Position numbers and translations under genes: made by a program. The notes below the pieces were generated by a model. The model made no database searches and was not told the origin of the DNA. It saw only the letters and a program-made list of their open reading frames with translations. DNA of 64,000 bases from an uncultured Ruegeria sp. (GTDB lineage: Bacteria; Pseudomonadota; Alphaproteobacteria; Rhodobacterales; Rhodobacteraceae), in assembly GCF_947500045.1 (NCBI RefSeq), contig NZ_CANMQQ010000004.1, positions 124,001 through 188,000 of the forward strand. Reading direction: 5' to 3'. Positions within the stretch are counted from its first letter, which is position 1; each line of letters begins with the position of its first letter. Shown piece after piece: positions 45,539 to 54,627 of the stretch.

Positions 45539-46159
45539 GGCCGCTTCAAGCTGATTGAGCCGCGCGTTGTTTGCGGCCAGACCCTGCTGCAGATCGGCCG
45601 AGTCACTCTCGCGGTATTCCGTGGTCACGACACCCGGAATCTGGCCAAACTGCTCGGACAGTTTCACAGGATAGAAAGTGGTGCTCATTTGCTCGAAACC
45701 CGGAACCTGCTGCAACAATTGCGAGGTTGAGTTCGCGCAGTACGCTCCGGCCACCGGGCCCATCTGCTTGGCCAGTTGCAGCGCGATCTCGGCCTGTTGT
45801 GGCGTCACTTCAATGGTCTGGATGCGGGCATAGTGCGTCTCGCGCGCGTGGCTGCTGCGATAGGCGCGCTCGACATTGGGTGTGATGCCATAAAGAACGT
45901 CGTTCTTGATAGGCACGACATCCGCCCGAAATGAACCGGCAGGGTCAAAAATCACCCTTTCGCTGCCGCTGATCATCAACGATGTATGCGCGCCTGATCC
46001 GGTGCGCGTGCTGATCATGGTGTACAGCGTCAGCGTCGAAGGCCCAGGATCGCGATACGAACGCGATGCAACCTCGGACTGGTCAGCCTGAGGGCGCTGA
46101 GACCCGACACAACCAGCAACCAATGCCGCCAGCAGGCAGGCTATCAAAATTCTGAACAT
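45527..46159 (-). CDS. lipoprotein, unknown function
   Basis: 210 residues with a lipobox LVAGC at about residues 13-17. The mature part has SGAHTSLMISGSERVIFDPAG, a strand-rich pattern like NlpC/P60-like or DUF4105-like amidase folds (the SGAHTS histidine and a later GAYCANSTSQLL cysteine are suggestive), but the catalytic set is not proven. Possibly a papain-like cell-wall hydrolase relative; stated as inference. Confidence 0.78.
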   Translation of the reverse strand: MFRILIACLLAALVAGCVGSQRPQADQSEVASRSYRDPGPSTLTLYTMISTRTGSGAHTSLMISGSERVIFDPAGSFRADVVPIKNDVLYGITPNVERAYRSSHARETHYARIQTIEVTPQQAEIALQLAKQMGPVAGAYCANSTSQLLQQVPGFEQMSTTFYPVKLSEQFGQIPGVVTTEYRESDSADLQQGLAANNARLNQLEAASTN

Positions 46160-46180
46160 GGAGCGCGCGCCTCTGGGTAC

Positions 46181-46315
46181 TTAGGCCGCAAACACCGCCA
46201 GGAAAACACAAAGGGCAATACATGCCACCACAAACCAGGTGGTGAACTTGACGAACCCGTCAAAGGTTTTGGTTTGAACGGTGATGTCCATCTCGCCGTG
46301 CTTATGATCAGCCAT
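46181..46315 (-). CDS. aa3-type cytochrome c oxidase subunit IV
   Basis: 44 residues from the ATG at 46315. The protein starts ADHKHGEMDITVQTKTFDGF and continues into one membrane helix (TWFVVACIALCVFLAVFAA). This matches the bacterial aa3-type oxidase subunit IV family (one-helix COX4_pro_2), known from Paracoccus and Rhodobacter. It binds the side of the oxidase core and is not essential for activity there. It stands apart from other cox genes, as usual in this clade. Confidence 0.9.
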   Translation of the reverse strand: MADHKHGEMDITVQTKTFDGFVKFTTWFVVACIALCVFLAVFAA

Positions 46316-46383
46316 GTGTCAAAGAATCCCAATTCGCGTGTTTGGAGTGTTGGATAATGCAAAATGTCTGGCCTGTCACGACG

Positions 46384-46938
46384 TCAATCGCGCGCAGGTG
46401 CGTCAAAAACTGAACACCCAGGATAACCAAACCCCCAACGCCATGGCAATCCGCTGCAGGGGCCACCGCCAAAGCGTACTGCCATGAACATCGCCTCAGA
46501 GGTGATCGAATGGACTGATCGGATCTGATCCGGCGACATGTCATAGCGTTCGGCATATTCGTCGGCATAGGTTTCGCCATGGGTTTTAACGCATGTGCGC
46601 AGGGCGTCGTCGGCGGCGAGGCGGGCGTCAAAGCTTGCTTTGGCCTGTAACGCACCGCCCGCGTTATGATAGGCACGATCATGGGTGACGCAGCAATATT
46701 CCCACGGCGGATGCGCCTCATAAAGTAGGCTGAACTTGGGAAAGGTCTCAGCAACCAGACGCCAGCTGGTGGACAAGCCGCCCGAACAGCCGTCCGTTTC
46801 AAACGGGGACAGTGCAGCATCACGGATGGACTTTACCAACGCCCGATGCGCAGGCATTTCAACGCTGCGCATCAGATCTTGCCCGGCTGCAGGCAACGCG
46901 CAGCAGGCGAGAACGACGGCGAGTCTAAGGGCTCTCAT
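46384..46938 (-). CDS. secreted protein with phospholipase A2-like motif
   Basis: 184 residues from the ATG at 46938, with a signal peptide (RALRLAVVLACCALPAAGQ). The segments ETDGCSGGLS and YCCVTHDRAYHNAGG recall the calcium loop and the His-Asp catalytic helix of secreted PLA2 (CCxxHDxxY). Prokaryotic PLA2s have DGCS and HD in the same order. It would cleave phospholipid acyl chains in or outside the envelope. It overlaps the GDPD stop by 14 bases, so the two form a possible lipid-turnover pair. Activity is inference. Confidence 0.7.
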   Translation of the reverse strand: MRALRLAVVLACCALPAAGQDLMRSVEMPAHRALVKSIRDAALSPFETDGCSGGLSTSWRLVAETFPKFSLLYEAHPPWEYCCVTHDRAYHNAGGALQAKASFDARLAADDALRTCVKTHGETYADEYAERYDMSPDQIRSVHSITSEAMFMAVRFGGGPCSGLPWRWGFGYPGCSVFDAPARD

Positions 46939-48763
46939 CGCGCATCTCGGACGTATCGAGCGACAAGCCAAAGCTCGTTGCCAACCACAGCATCAACCGC
47001 TCACCCGGCCCCATCTCGGCGCGGATGCGTAGCACCTCGCGCGCCGTCGCCGGACGGTCTGTGATCAACCCGTCAACCCCCATCGAGGCCATCGCAGACA
47101 TCTGCAGCGGGTCATTCACCGTCCAGACGTAAATGTCCTTGCCCGCATCATGGATCGAGCGGATCAGACCCGGTGTAACCGTCGCCGCGTTCACGGCGAC
47201 AAAATCGCCCTCTAGCCCCGACAGATCGCCAATTGCCGTAGCCGCCAGAACACCCGCGCGCCAGTCAGGGCGCAGCGCTTTCATCTTCTGCACTACTGGG
47301 TACTTCAGCGACATTGTGGCGATGTCGTCCTGCATCTCCAGCTCTTCGACAATGGTTGCAACGCGGTTTTCCAGATCGACGTCATGACCATAGTATTTCA
47401 GCTCGATGATGACCTTGGATTTGCCCTTGGCTGCCTGCAGAACATCGTGCAGCGTCGGTGTGCGTTCCGAGGCATATTCCGGGTCAAACCAGCTGCCGAT
47501 ATCAATCTCGGCAACATCTTCCATCGTTGCATCCCAGACCTTAAGCGGCACGCCCGCCAACTTCATGAAATCGCTGTCATGGGCAATGATAACCACATCA
47601 TCGGCAGTTTCCTGGACGTCAATCTCGACCCAGTCGGCCCCATCTTCGATGGCCTTCAGGACCGATGCCATGGTGTTTTCAGGCCGCAAGGCCGCTGCAC
47701 CACGATGAGCGATGACATCCGCATGATCCGGGGCTTGAACACGCTCCAGCAACTCTTGCCCGAACCAGAGGCCGACCAACACGGCAATGATCGCTCCACC
47801 TACTACGGAATAGAGTGGTGCGCGTAAATTTCCGGGTTCAGGATGCGGAATCTCCCGTCCTTGTGTCTCAAAGAACCCGTCCAACAAAACTGCCAGCGCA
47901 CCCAGCGCAATGGCTGCCAGCACTAGGCCCGCCAGCGACCACAGACCCGCTATGACCAAGCTGTAGATCAGCGCAAAACGCAGGTTCGCGCTGTCTTGAA
48001 GCGGCACAAGATCAAATAGCAACCCAGCCACAACGGCGATCAGCGCAGCGATCGCAACCCGTGTGGCGAGCCAGAGGCCCAACTCGATCTTGAGCCTGCC
48101 GCGTTTGCCTTCCATCCGGTCCGTGCTGATCGCGAAGGCCTCGGCAGGCTTGCAATCCTCGAACAGTACAAGATGCAGCGCAAGCGCCCAGGCTGAGAGT
48201 CTGCGGATCAGGACCCACGCCAAACACAGCACGACAAAACCGATCAGTACCACCGCGACCCAGAACGAAGGTGGATGGAAGGTAAGGTAATAGTTGATGT
48301 CGTATTCCGTCAGCATCCACCATGCGATCACTCCGGCAACAACGACAAACGGCAACGCCAGTACCAGCACCCGCAGAATGAACCGCGCAGCGAACTCGAA
48401 CAACGCAGGCAGGCGCGTCACGATCAACCGGATCGAGGCGCTGCCCGCGCGCCACGGATCGCGTTCGCCCATCCGCAGCGATCCAGCCATCACCGAAAAG
48501 ACAAAGACCTCGGCCAGTAGGAACAGGCTAAGGACCACAACCGCCGCGATGAACCCGGCAGGCGACAGCAGGAACATCGCAATGTCCTGATCCGTCAGCG
48601 CCGACTGGTCTGATAGCGAAACAGCAAGATTGACGGCAATCGCAACGCCCGGCGCGATCAGCGCGACCAGCAGCAGCCGCACGGCAACATAGACAGGCAC
48701 AAACACGCGCCGCCGAGCCCACGCGCCCCGATAGGCATTTGTAACGGCTGAGAAATTGGTCAC
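46925..48763 (-). CDS. glycerophosphodiester phosphodiesterase with membrane domain
   Basis: 612 residues from the GTG at 48763, with GGAGG five bases upstream. The first half is a bundle of about six to eight membrane helices (GDPD membrane domain); the second half is a TIM-barrel GDPD with AHRGAAALRPENTMAS, WVEIDVQETADD and VIIAHD, which hold the catalytic histidines and acidic residues. It hydrolyses glycerophosphodiesters to glycerol-3-phosphate. Placed with a PLA2-like gene, it may complete deacylated phospholipid breakdown. Confidence 0.9.
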   Translation of the reverse strand: MTNFSAVTNAYRGAWARRRVFVPVYVAVRLLLVALIAPGVAIAVNLAVSLSDQSALTDQDIAMFLLSPAGFIAAVVVLSLFLLAEVFVFSVMAGSLRMGERDPWRAGSASIRLIVTRLPALFEFAARFILRVLVLALPFVVVAGVIAWWMLTEYDINYYLTFHPPSFWVAVVLIGFVVLCLAWVLIRRLSAWALALHLVLFEDCKPAEAFAISTDRMEGKRGRLKIELGLWLATRVAIAALIAVVAGLLFDLVPLQDSANLRFALIYSLVIAGLWSLAGLVLAAIALGALAVLLDGFFETQGREIPHPEPGNLRAPLYSVVGGAIIAVLVGLWFGQELLERVQAPDHADVIAHRGAAALRPENTMASVLKAIEDGADWVEIDVQETADDVVIIAHDSDFMKLAGVPLKVWDATMEDVAEIDIGSWFDPEYASERTPTLHDVLQAAKGKSKVIIELKYYGHDVDLENRVATIVEELEMQDDIATMSLKYPVVQKMKALRPDWRAGVLAATAIGDLSGLEGDFVAVNAATVTPGLIRSIHDAGKDIYVWTVNDPLQMSAMASMGVDGLITDRPATAREVLRIRAEMGPGERLMLWLATSFGLSLDTSEMRDESP

Positions 48764-48827
48764 GCGCGCGCCTCCTGAATTGTCGGTACATTCAAGGCTG
48801 CGCAAGTGTGAATTGCAAGGGTTAGCG

Positions 48828-49277
48828 TCAGCTTTCTTCCAGGTCCGCTGCCAGTCGGAAGCCGATGCGATTGGCCGGCTTGTTCTCGACCGTCTTGGGC
48901 AGAGCACGCAGCATCACGTTCAACTGGGTGACATGCTGGACAAGCTGGGTTTTTGCCCCCGTCGCATCCGAACCATAAAAGGTTATGATGTCCGGGTCGA
49001 AATAACCCATGCCTTCGATCCGCATCACGCCCGCATCGCCGCCGGTAAAGCCCATGGCGACCTCGTGATCGCCATCCAGCGTTTTCTCGAAATTCTGAAT
49101 GTAGAGGATCAGCCGCTCATAAGCCCATTGCGCCGGGCTTTTGGTTTCAACCGGTTTTTGCAGGGGTTTTGGCAGGTCTTTGTTGCCCGACGCCGTTTCC
49201 GGATTGGCATGTACCTCGTAACACCGTGGCAAAGCTGCGGATTCTGCGGCCTCGGCCGATGTTTCGATCTTTTCCAT
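48828..49277 (-). CDS. DUF6173-like protein
   Basis: 149 residues from the ATG at 49277. After a variable N-terminus, SPAQWAYERLILYIQNFEKTL, HEVAMGFTG, GMGYFDPDIITFYG and LVQHVTQLNVMLRA follow the DUF6173 pattern as I recall it. Cytoplasmic, function unknown. Starts four bases after the MBL hydrolase gene. Confidence 0.75.
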   Translation of the reverse strand: MEKIETSAEAAESAALPRCYEVHANPETASGNKDLPKPLQKPVETKSPAQWAYERLILYIQNFEKTLDGDHEVAMGFTGGDAGVMRIEGMGYFDPDIITFYGSDATGAKTQLVQHVTQLNVMLRALPKTVENKPANRIGFRLAADLEES

Positions 49278-49281
49278 TGCT

Positions 49282-50328
49282 CTACCCTTTGCGCTGATAC
49301 TCCCACGCCCCGTCCGCGCGCCGCGTCCGGGTGACCACTCCAATGTGGTAGAGATGGTTCACATGTGCAACCGCCTCAACCAGCGCCAGGCCGTATTCCC
49401 CACCCTTGATGGGGCGCTTAAACAGCGGGGCAAAGCATTCCGCGGCGGTTTTGGGTTGATCGAGATCGTTCAGCAGACGTTCAAGCGCGCCGTGGTGGTT
49501 GTCGATCAACTGACGCATGCGGACTGGTAACCCTGTGAAGGGCAGTTTGTGCCCGCCCAAAACCAGATGATCGGGTCGGGAGAGCGGTCTCAGACGTTCG
49601 CAGGCCTCAAGCCAATCGGCCACCGGGTCAGCCATCGGCTCGGTCGCATAGACACCCAGATTTGAACTGATCGAGCTGAGAATCTGATCTCCGGTCAGAA
49701 CCAGATTGTCGTCACGGCTCCAGAATGTGCAGTGTTCAGGTGCGTGACCATTGCCCATATGCACATCCCAGTCGCGGCCTCCCATGCGGATCACATCGCC
49801 CTGTTTGATCCGGGTAAAGCCCAGCGGCATCGGGTACACAGTGTCGGCAAAATTGAACGGACGCTCGGCCATCCTGCCAGCCAGCACATCCGCATCCATG
49901 CCAGCGCTGCGATAGTAATCCAGCGTTTCCTTTGGCCAATTCTCCTGCACGTCCAGCGTCAGCATTCGGGCGAACAGCCAAGCTGTGCGGCTGGTCACAA
50001 GCTCTGCCCCGTGCTCGGACTGGAACCAGCCCGCATTGCCGATGTGATCGGGGTGGTGGTGTGTCACAACCACCCGGCGCACTGGATTACCCGCCAGAGG
50101 TCCGGCCATCAGGGCCTGCCAAATGGCGCGTGCTTTCTTGGAAGAAAGCCCGGTATCGACAATCGTCCAACTATCGCCCTCATCCAACGCGTAGACATTC
50201 ACATGATCCAGCGCCATGGGCAGCGGCAACCTGATCCACAGAACCCCTTCGGCGACCTCGATCCACTCGCCAGAAGCAGGCGGTTCTGCCCACGGATAAC
50301 GCATCACTTGCGGAGCCTCGCCGTCCAT
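49282..50328 (-). CDS. MBL-fold metallo-hydrolase
   Basis: 348 residues. The metal site is THHHPDHIGN, followed by GHAPEHC, LTGDQIL and LGGHKLPF, with a C-terminal helical domain (LACTB2/LPS-type). Likely hydrolyses a thioester or lactone. Its start shares one base with the acyl-CoA dehydrogenase stop, so an acyl-CoA-related substrate is a fair inference. Confidence 0.9.
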   Translation of the reverse strand: MDGEAPQVMRYPWAEPPASGEWIEVAEGVLWIRLPLPMALDHVNVYALDEGDSWTIVDTGLSSKKARAIWQALMAGPLAGNPVRRVVVTHHHPDHIGNAGWFQSEHGAELVTSRTAWLFARMLTLDVQENWPKETLDYYRSAGMDADVLAGRMAERPFNFADTVYPMPLGFTRIKQGDVIRMGGRDWDVHMGNGHAPEHCTFWSRDDNLVLTGDQILSSISSNLGVYATEPMADPVADWLEACERLRPLSRPDHLVLGGHKLPFTGLPVRMRQLIDNHHGALERLLNDLDQPKTAAECFAPLFKRPIKGGEYGLALVEAVAHVNHLYHIGVVTRTRRADGAWEYQRKG

Positions 50329-52031
50329 CAGACCGCCAGCTCTTCGGCGCTGAGCGCATAGAGGTCATCGGCCCCGTTCTGCGCCTGCGCCAGCAAACCG
50401 GTGTATTCGGGCATCAGCGCGTTGATGTAGTACTTCGCCAGCTTGGCGCGCCGACCTTCAGGGTCGGCCAAAGCCGCAGACAGGTGGTAATGCCCGCCCA
50501 AAACCCGCGCGAAAGCCTTGAGATAGGCAGTCGCACCTGCAAACCGGTTGTTCATATCTGATTGTGCGACCAGCCATTCGGTTGTTTCCCGCAAGGATTC
50601 GGTGGCCTCCCACACCGGACCCGCGAGTTCAGGAATGGTTGCGCGGGCTTTTTCTGCCTGATCCTCGATCTCATCCAGCAGGCTCATAGCCGCCTCACCC
50701 CCGTCCATCATCTTGCGGGCCACAAGATCCATGGCCTGAATGCCATTCGTACCCTCATAGATCGCCGTGACACGCACATCGCGGTAATACTGCGCAGCCC
50801 CGGTTTCTTCGATAAAGCCCATTCCGCCATGCACCTGCACCCCGGTCTCAGACACGCGCATGCCGGTCTCGGTGCCAAAGGCCTTACAGATCGGCGTCAG
50901 CAAAGCCGCCCGCGCCGCCCAATCGGCCTCACCTGTGGCCTGCGCCATGTCGATGGATGCCGCGTTGGCCAGCATGATCGCGCGCGCAGCAAACACGTCC
51001 GCGCGCATGGACATCAGCATCCGCCTCACATCAGCATGGTCAATGATCGTACCCGAGGGCGTCTTACCCTGCTTTCGCTCCAAAGCATATTCCAGCGCGT
51101 GTTGATAAGCGCCTTCGGCCGCGCCAACACCTTCGCCACCGACGCCGAGGCGCGCGTTATTCATCATCGTGAACATCGCGGCCATACCGCCATGTTCTTT
51201 CCCGACCAGCCAACCCTTGGCCCCGTCATATTGCATCACGCAGGTCGGCGAGCCGTGGAGACCCATCTTGTGTTCCAGCGACACAACTTTCAGGTCATTG
51301 GCCACACCGGGATTGCCGTTTTCGTCGGGAATGTATTTCGGCACCAGAAACAGAGAAATCCCCTTGGTTCCCGGCACGCCATCGGGCAGACGCGCCAGCA
51401 CCAGATGGCAGATGTTTTCGCAGAAATCATTGTCGCCCCAGGAAATGAAAATCTTCTGCCCGGTTACCGAGTAGGTGCCATCTCCATTGTCTTCTGCCTT
51501 GGAGGTCAGAGCCCCCACATCCGAACCAGCCTGCGCTTCGGTCAGGTTCATGGTGCCCGACCATTCACCTGCCATCATCTTGGGCAGATAAAGCGCCTTC
51601 AGCTCGTCGCTCGCATGATGCTCCAGCGCTTCAATCTGGCCTTGTGTCATCAGCGGGGCCAGTTGCAGCGACAGGCAGGCCGCGCTCATCATCTCGTTCA
51701 CGGCGGTGGTCATGGTCATAGGTAGGCCCATTCCGCCATATTCGGGATCACCACTCATCCCGATCCAGCCGCCTTCGGCAATCGCCTTCCACCCCTCGGC
51801 ATAGCCCGGAGAGGTCTGCAATACTCCGTTTTCCAACCGCGCAGGTTCCAGGTCACCGGGGCGCTGCAGCGGGGCCATGATTTCTTCGCACATCTTCCCG
51901 GCTTCGGTCAGAATGGCGCTGACCACATCTTCGCTGGCTTCTGAAAACTTCTCGGTCGCGGCGATCTGGTCAAAACCGATCACGTTGCGGAACAGGAATT
52001 CATAGTCTGAGATCGGGGCGCGATAGGGCAT
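50328..52031 (-). CDS. acyl-CoA dehydrogenase, DmdC-like
   Basis: 567 residues, longer than short-chain ACADs because of an extra N-terminal helical region (PYRAPISDYEFLFRNVIGFDQ) and C-terminal domain. GGWIGMSGDPEYGGMGLP, MNLTEAQAGSDVGAL, QVHGGMGFIEETGAAQYYRD and IYEGTNGIQAMD are family motifs. The layout is that of DmdC, the methylmercaptopropionyl-CoA dehydrogenase of DMSP breakdown, and its paralogues; the substrate is not certain. AGAGGGAAA precedes the ATG. Electrons would go to ETF and the ETF-QO at 36.7-38.3 kb. Confidence 0.92.
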   Translation of the reverse strand: MPYRAPISDYEFLFRNVIGFDQIAATEKFSEASEDVVSAILTEAGKMCEEIMAPLQRPGDLEPARLENGVLQTSPGYAEGWKAIAEGGWIGMSGDPEYGGMGLPMTMTTAVNEMMSAACLSLQLAPLMTQGQIEALEHHASDELKALYLPKMMAGEWSGTMNLTEAQAGSDVGALTSKAEDNGDGTYSVTGQKIFISWGDNDFCENICHLVLARLPDGVPGTKGISLFLVPKYIPDENGNPGVANDLKVVSLEHKMGLHGSPTCVMQYDGAKGWLVGKEHGGMAAMFTMMNNARLGVGGEGVGAAEGAYQHALEYALERKQGKTPSGTIIDHADVRRMLMSMRADVFAARAIMLANAASIDMAQATGEADWAARAALLTPICKAFGTETGMRVSETGVQVHGGMGFIEETGAAQYYRDVRVTAIYEGTNGIQAMDLVARKMMDGGEAAMSLLDEIEDQAEKARATIPELAGPVWEATESLRETTEWLVAQSDMNNRFAGATAYLKAFARVLGGHYHLSAALADPEGRRAKLAKYYINALMPEYTGLLAQAQNGADDLYALSAEELAV

Positions 52032-52060
52032 GGTTTCCCTCTAGGTCTGGCATGTTCGTT

Positions 52061-52088
52061 GCGTGGGGTTGGAATCCCGGCCCCACGC
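52061..52088. repeat. inverted repeat in the dehydrogenase-tsaC gap
   Basis: GCGTGGGG (52061-52068) and CCCCACGC (52081-52088), perfect eight-base arms with a 12-base loop, lie 30 bases upstream of the dehydrogenase start in the divergent promoter region with tsaC. It is a candidate operator for the leftward dehydrogenase operon. Confidence 0.45.
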
Positions 52089-52163
52089 CGGTATTCATCT
52101 GGGCTGGCACGATTACCTACCGTTACCTGAACTGCAAGCAACCAAAACGCGGCGTCACGACCT

Positions 52164-53111
52164 ATGACCCTTCTCGGCACGCAAGATTTATCCGCAGATT
52201 CCCAAGGCATCGCCAAGGCCGCTGACCTGCTGCGGCAGGGCCTGCTGGTCGCGTTCCCGACCGAGACTGTCTATGGCCTCGGCGGTGATGCAAGGAACGG
52301 CGACGCGGTGGCCTCGATCTATGAGGCAAAGGGACGACCCAGCTTTAACCCTCTGATCGCCCATGTCGCCTCAACCGAAACCGCGAAACGGTTCGTTGAG
52401 TGGACCGATCAGGCCGAGCTACTGGCGCAGGCATTCTGGCCCGGTCCACTGACACTGGTTCTGCCCTTGCGCTCTGACCATGGGATTTCGTCGCTGGTCA
52501 CTGCCGGGCTCGATACTCTGGCGGTCCGCGTACCCGCGCATCCCACCGCGCGGGCCTTGCTGGCAGCGTTTGATGGCCCAGTGGCAGCCCCCTCGGCCAA
52601 CCCTTCGGGTCAGATCAGCCCAACCACAGCGGCCCATGTCCGGGCGGGGCTTACGGGGCGCATTGCCGCGATTCTGGATGACGGGCCCTGCGGTGTCGGG
52701 CTTGAATCTACCATTGTCGGCCTGACGGGTGCCCCTGCTTTGTTGCGCCCAGGTGGTGTGGCGCTGGAACAGATCGAAGAGGTTATGCAGGCCAATCTGC
52801 ATCACCATCAACCCGGTGATCTGTTGACCGCGCCGGGGCAGCTACAATCGCACTACGCGCCGGACGCACCAGTCCGCCTGAACGCAGAGTCGTGTCAAGG
52901 GGACGAGGTGTTGCTGGGATTTGGCACGGTCACCTGCGACCTGAACCTGTCTGAAAGCAGCAGCCTGCCCGAAGCCGCAGCCAATCTGTTCGCAGCGCTG
53001 CACAAGTTGAACGAAACCAGTCGTCCGATCGCCGTTTCACCGATTCCCAATCACGGGTTGGGGGCAGCCATCAACGACCGCCTGCGGCGCGCCGCAGCAC
53101 CCCGCGATTAA
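52164..53111 (+). CDS. tsaC: L-threonylcarbamoyladenylate synthase
   Basis: 315 residues: a YrdC/Sua5 core (AFPTETVYGLGGDARN, KGRPSFNPLIAHV, APSANPSGQISPT) plus a Sua5-type C-terminal domain (PGQLQSHYAPDAP onward). It makes the activated threonylcarbamoyl group for t6A37 of tRNA. Its stop shares TTAA with the convergent yqgE gene. Confidence 0.94.
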   Translation: MTLLGTQDLSADSQGIAKAADLLRQGLLVAFPTETVYGLGGDARNGDAVASIYEAKGRPSFNPLIAHVASTETAKRFVEWTDQAELLAQAFWPGPLTLVLPLRSDHGISSLVTAGLDTLAVRVPAHPTARALLAAFDGPVAAPSANPSGQISPTTAAHVRAGLTGRIAAILDDGPCGVGLESTIVGLTGAPALLRPGGVALEQIEEVMQANLHHHQPGDLLTAPGQLQSHYAPDAPVRLNAESCQGDEVLLGFGTVTCDLNLSESSSLPEAAANLFAALHKLNETSRPIAVSPIPNHGLGAAINDRLRRAAAPRD

Positions 53112-53662
53112 GCGCGCCCTGCGCTGGCCGAGAGCGACAGGGGATCCACCCCAAGGGTGGCCAACGCGGCCTCCCATTTCTCATCATCGGGCACATCAAA
53201 GACCAGCTTCGAAGACGCGTCTGTCGTCAGCCAACCATTCATCGCGATCTCATCCTCAAGCTGATCCGGCCCCCAACCGGAATAGCCCAGCGTCAGCATC
53301 GAATTCAGCGGTCCTTTGCCCGTGGCCAGATCCTCGAGCACATCCAGAGTGGCGGTCATACTGAAATCATCTGCGATCTGCATCGAATGCAGGTTTGCAT
53401 CATAATCCGAACTGTGCAGTACAAATCCGCGCGACATCTCAACCGGGCCACCAAACTGCACCAGACGTTCGCCCACCACCGGGATGCGGCAGGGGATGTT
53501 GAGTTGTTCCAGCAACGTCTTGATCCGCAGGTCAGAGGGTTTGTTGATGATCAGCCCCATCGCCCCGTCGTTACCATGACTGCAGATATAAACGACCGAA
53601 TGCTCGAATCGCGGATCGCCCATGCCGGGCATCGCAATCAACAGTTTTCCCGTAAGGTCCAT
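53108..53662 (-). CDS. YqgE/AlgH family protein
   Basis: 184 residues from the ATG at 53662. DLTGKLLIAMPGMGDPRFEHSVVYICSH-type opening and GAMGLIINKP, FGGPVEMSRGFVLHS and LGYSGWGPDQLEDEI are diagnostic of UPF0301/AlgH. Role uncertain; linked to transcription control in Pseudomonas. Confidence 0.93.
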   Translation of the reverse strand: MDLTGKLLIAMPGMGDPRFEHSVVYICSHGNDGAMGLIINKPSDLRIKTLLEQLNIPCRIPVVGERLVQFGGPVEMSRGFVLHSSDYDANLHSMQIADDFSMTATLDVLEDLATGKGPLNSMLTLGYSGWGPDQLEDEIAMNGWLTTDASSKLVFDVPDDEKWEAALATLGVDPLSLSASAGRA

Positions 53663-53810
53663 CAGCAGACATCTCTTATGCTCTGGGTTGGTCCTAGAAT
53701 GACCCTGCGGAACCGGGAATGGCAAGGGATCAGCCGGGATTTCCGCGCATTTCACTGATGTGACCTGAACGTGACTTGGCATTCATGCCCGGAATGCGCA
53801 TGTTCTGCAT

Positions 53811-54623
53811 ATGAAATTGCTTTGGAAATCCACCGTGGCCGCCCTGGCCACCACGCTTTGCATCGGTGCCCCTGCCCTCGCGCAAGGGGTAGACAATCTT
53901 GTGCAGCTTGAGGTGTTGGACGGTGGCAAAACCACCAATGGCACCTATCAAGGAGCTTTGCGCCTGACGCTCAAGGAAGGATGGAAGACCTATTGGCGCG
54001 CGCCTGGGGATGCGGGCATTCCACCCCAGTTTGACTGGAAGGGCTCTGGCAACATCGCGGATATCGCCATCACATGGCCCACGCCGCATGTGTTCGACCA
54101 GAACGGGTTCCGCTCGGTCGGGTATGTGGATCAGTTGGTTCTGCCGGTCGAAATCACGCCCAAGAACCCTGCGAAACCGGTACGATTACGCGGTGAGATG
54201 GATCTTGGCGTGTGCAAGGATGTTTGCGTGCCGGGCCGCTTGGACTTTGACCACACGCTGGACGCCAACGCCGGGCGCAACCCAACCATCGCTGCAGCCC
54301 TCGCCCAGCGCCCGTTTTCTGAGCGCGAGGCCGGAGTAGCAGGCGCAACATGCCATCTGACACCCACCGCCGACGGAATGCAGATCGAGGCGCATATCAC
54401 CATGCCCTCGGCAGGCGGGGCCGAGTTTGCCGTGATCGAGCCGGGCAACCCGGCGCTTTGGGCGTCACAGCCCAAGACACGCCGTCAGGGCAACACACTG
54501 GTTGCCAGCTCCGAGGTCATCAGTGCCTCTGGCGGACCTTTTGCGCTGGATCGGTCCGAGGTTCGGATCACCGTGCTGGGGGCGAACCACGCGGTGGACA
54601 TCAAAGGATGCAGTGCAGGCTGA
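53811..54623 (+). CDS. DsbD alpha-like periplasmic protein
   Basis: 270 residues, signal peptide ending ALA-QG near residue 25. TYQGALRLTLKEGWKTYWR, GDAGIPPQFDWKGSGN and DLGVCKDVCVPG match the DsbD N-terminal (alpha/nDsbD) domain family; the two cysteines of CKDVC would be the exchange pair. There is no membrane or thioredoxin domain, so it is a free nDsbD-like protein, possibly receiving electrons from a CcdA/ScsB-like carrier. Four bases before the Nudix gene. Confidence 0.85.
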   Translation: MKLLWKSTVAALATTLCIGAPALAQGVDNLVQLEVLDGGKTTNGTYQGALRLTLKEGWKTYWRAPGDAGIPPQFDWKGSGNIADIAITWPTPHVFDQNGFRSVGYVDQLVLPVEITPKNPAKPVRLRGEMDLGVCKDVCVPGRLDFDHTLDANAGRNPTIAAALAQRPFSEREAGVAGATCHLTPTADGMQIEAHITMPSAGGAEFAVIEPGNPALWASQPKTRRQGNTLVASSEVISASGGPFALDRSEVRITVLGANHAVDIKGCSAG

Positions 54624-54627
54624 CCGG

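Noticed and set aside
52061..52088. Reading GCGTGGGG...CCCCACGC as a terminator
   Set aside because: It has no T-run and lies between divergent starts, so a terminator there makes no sense.
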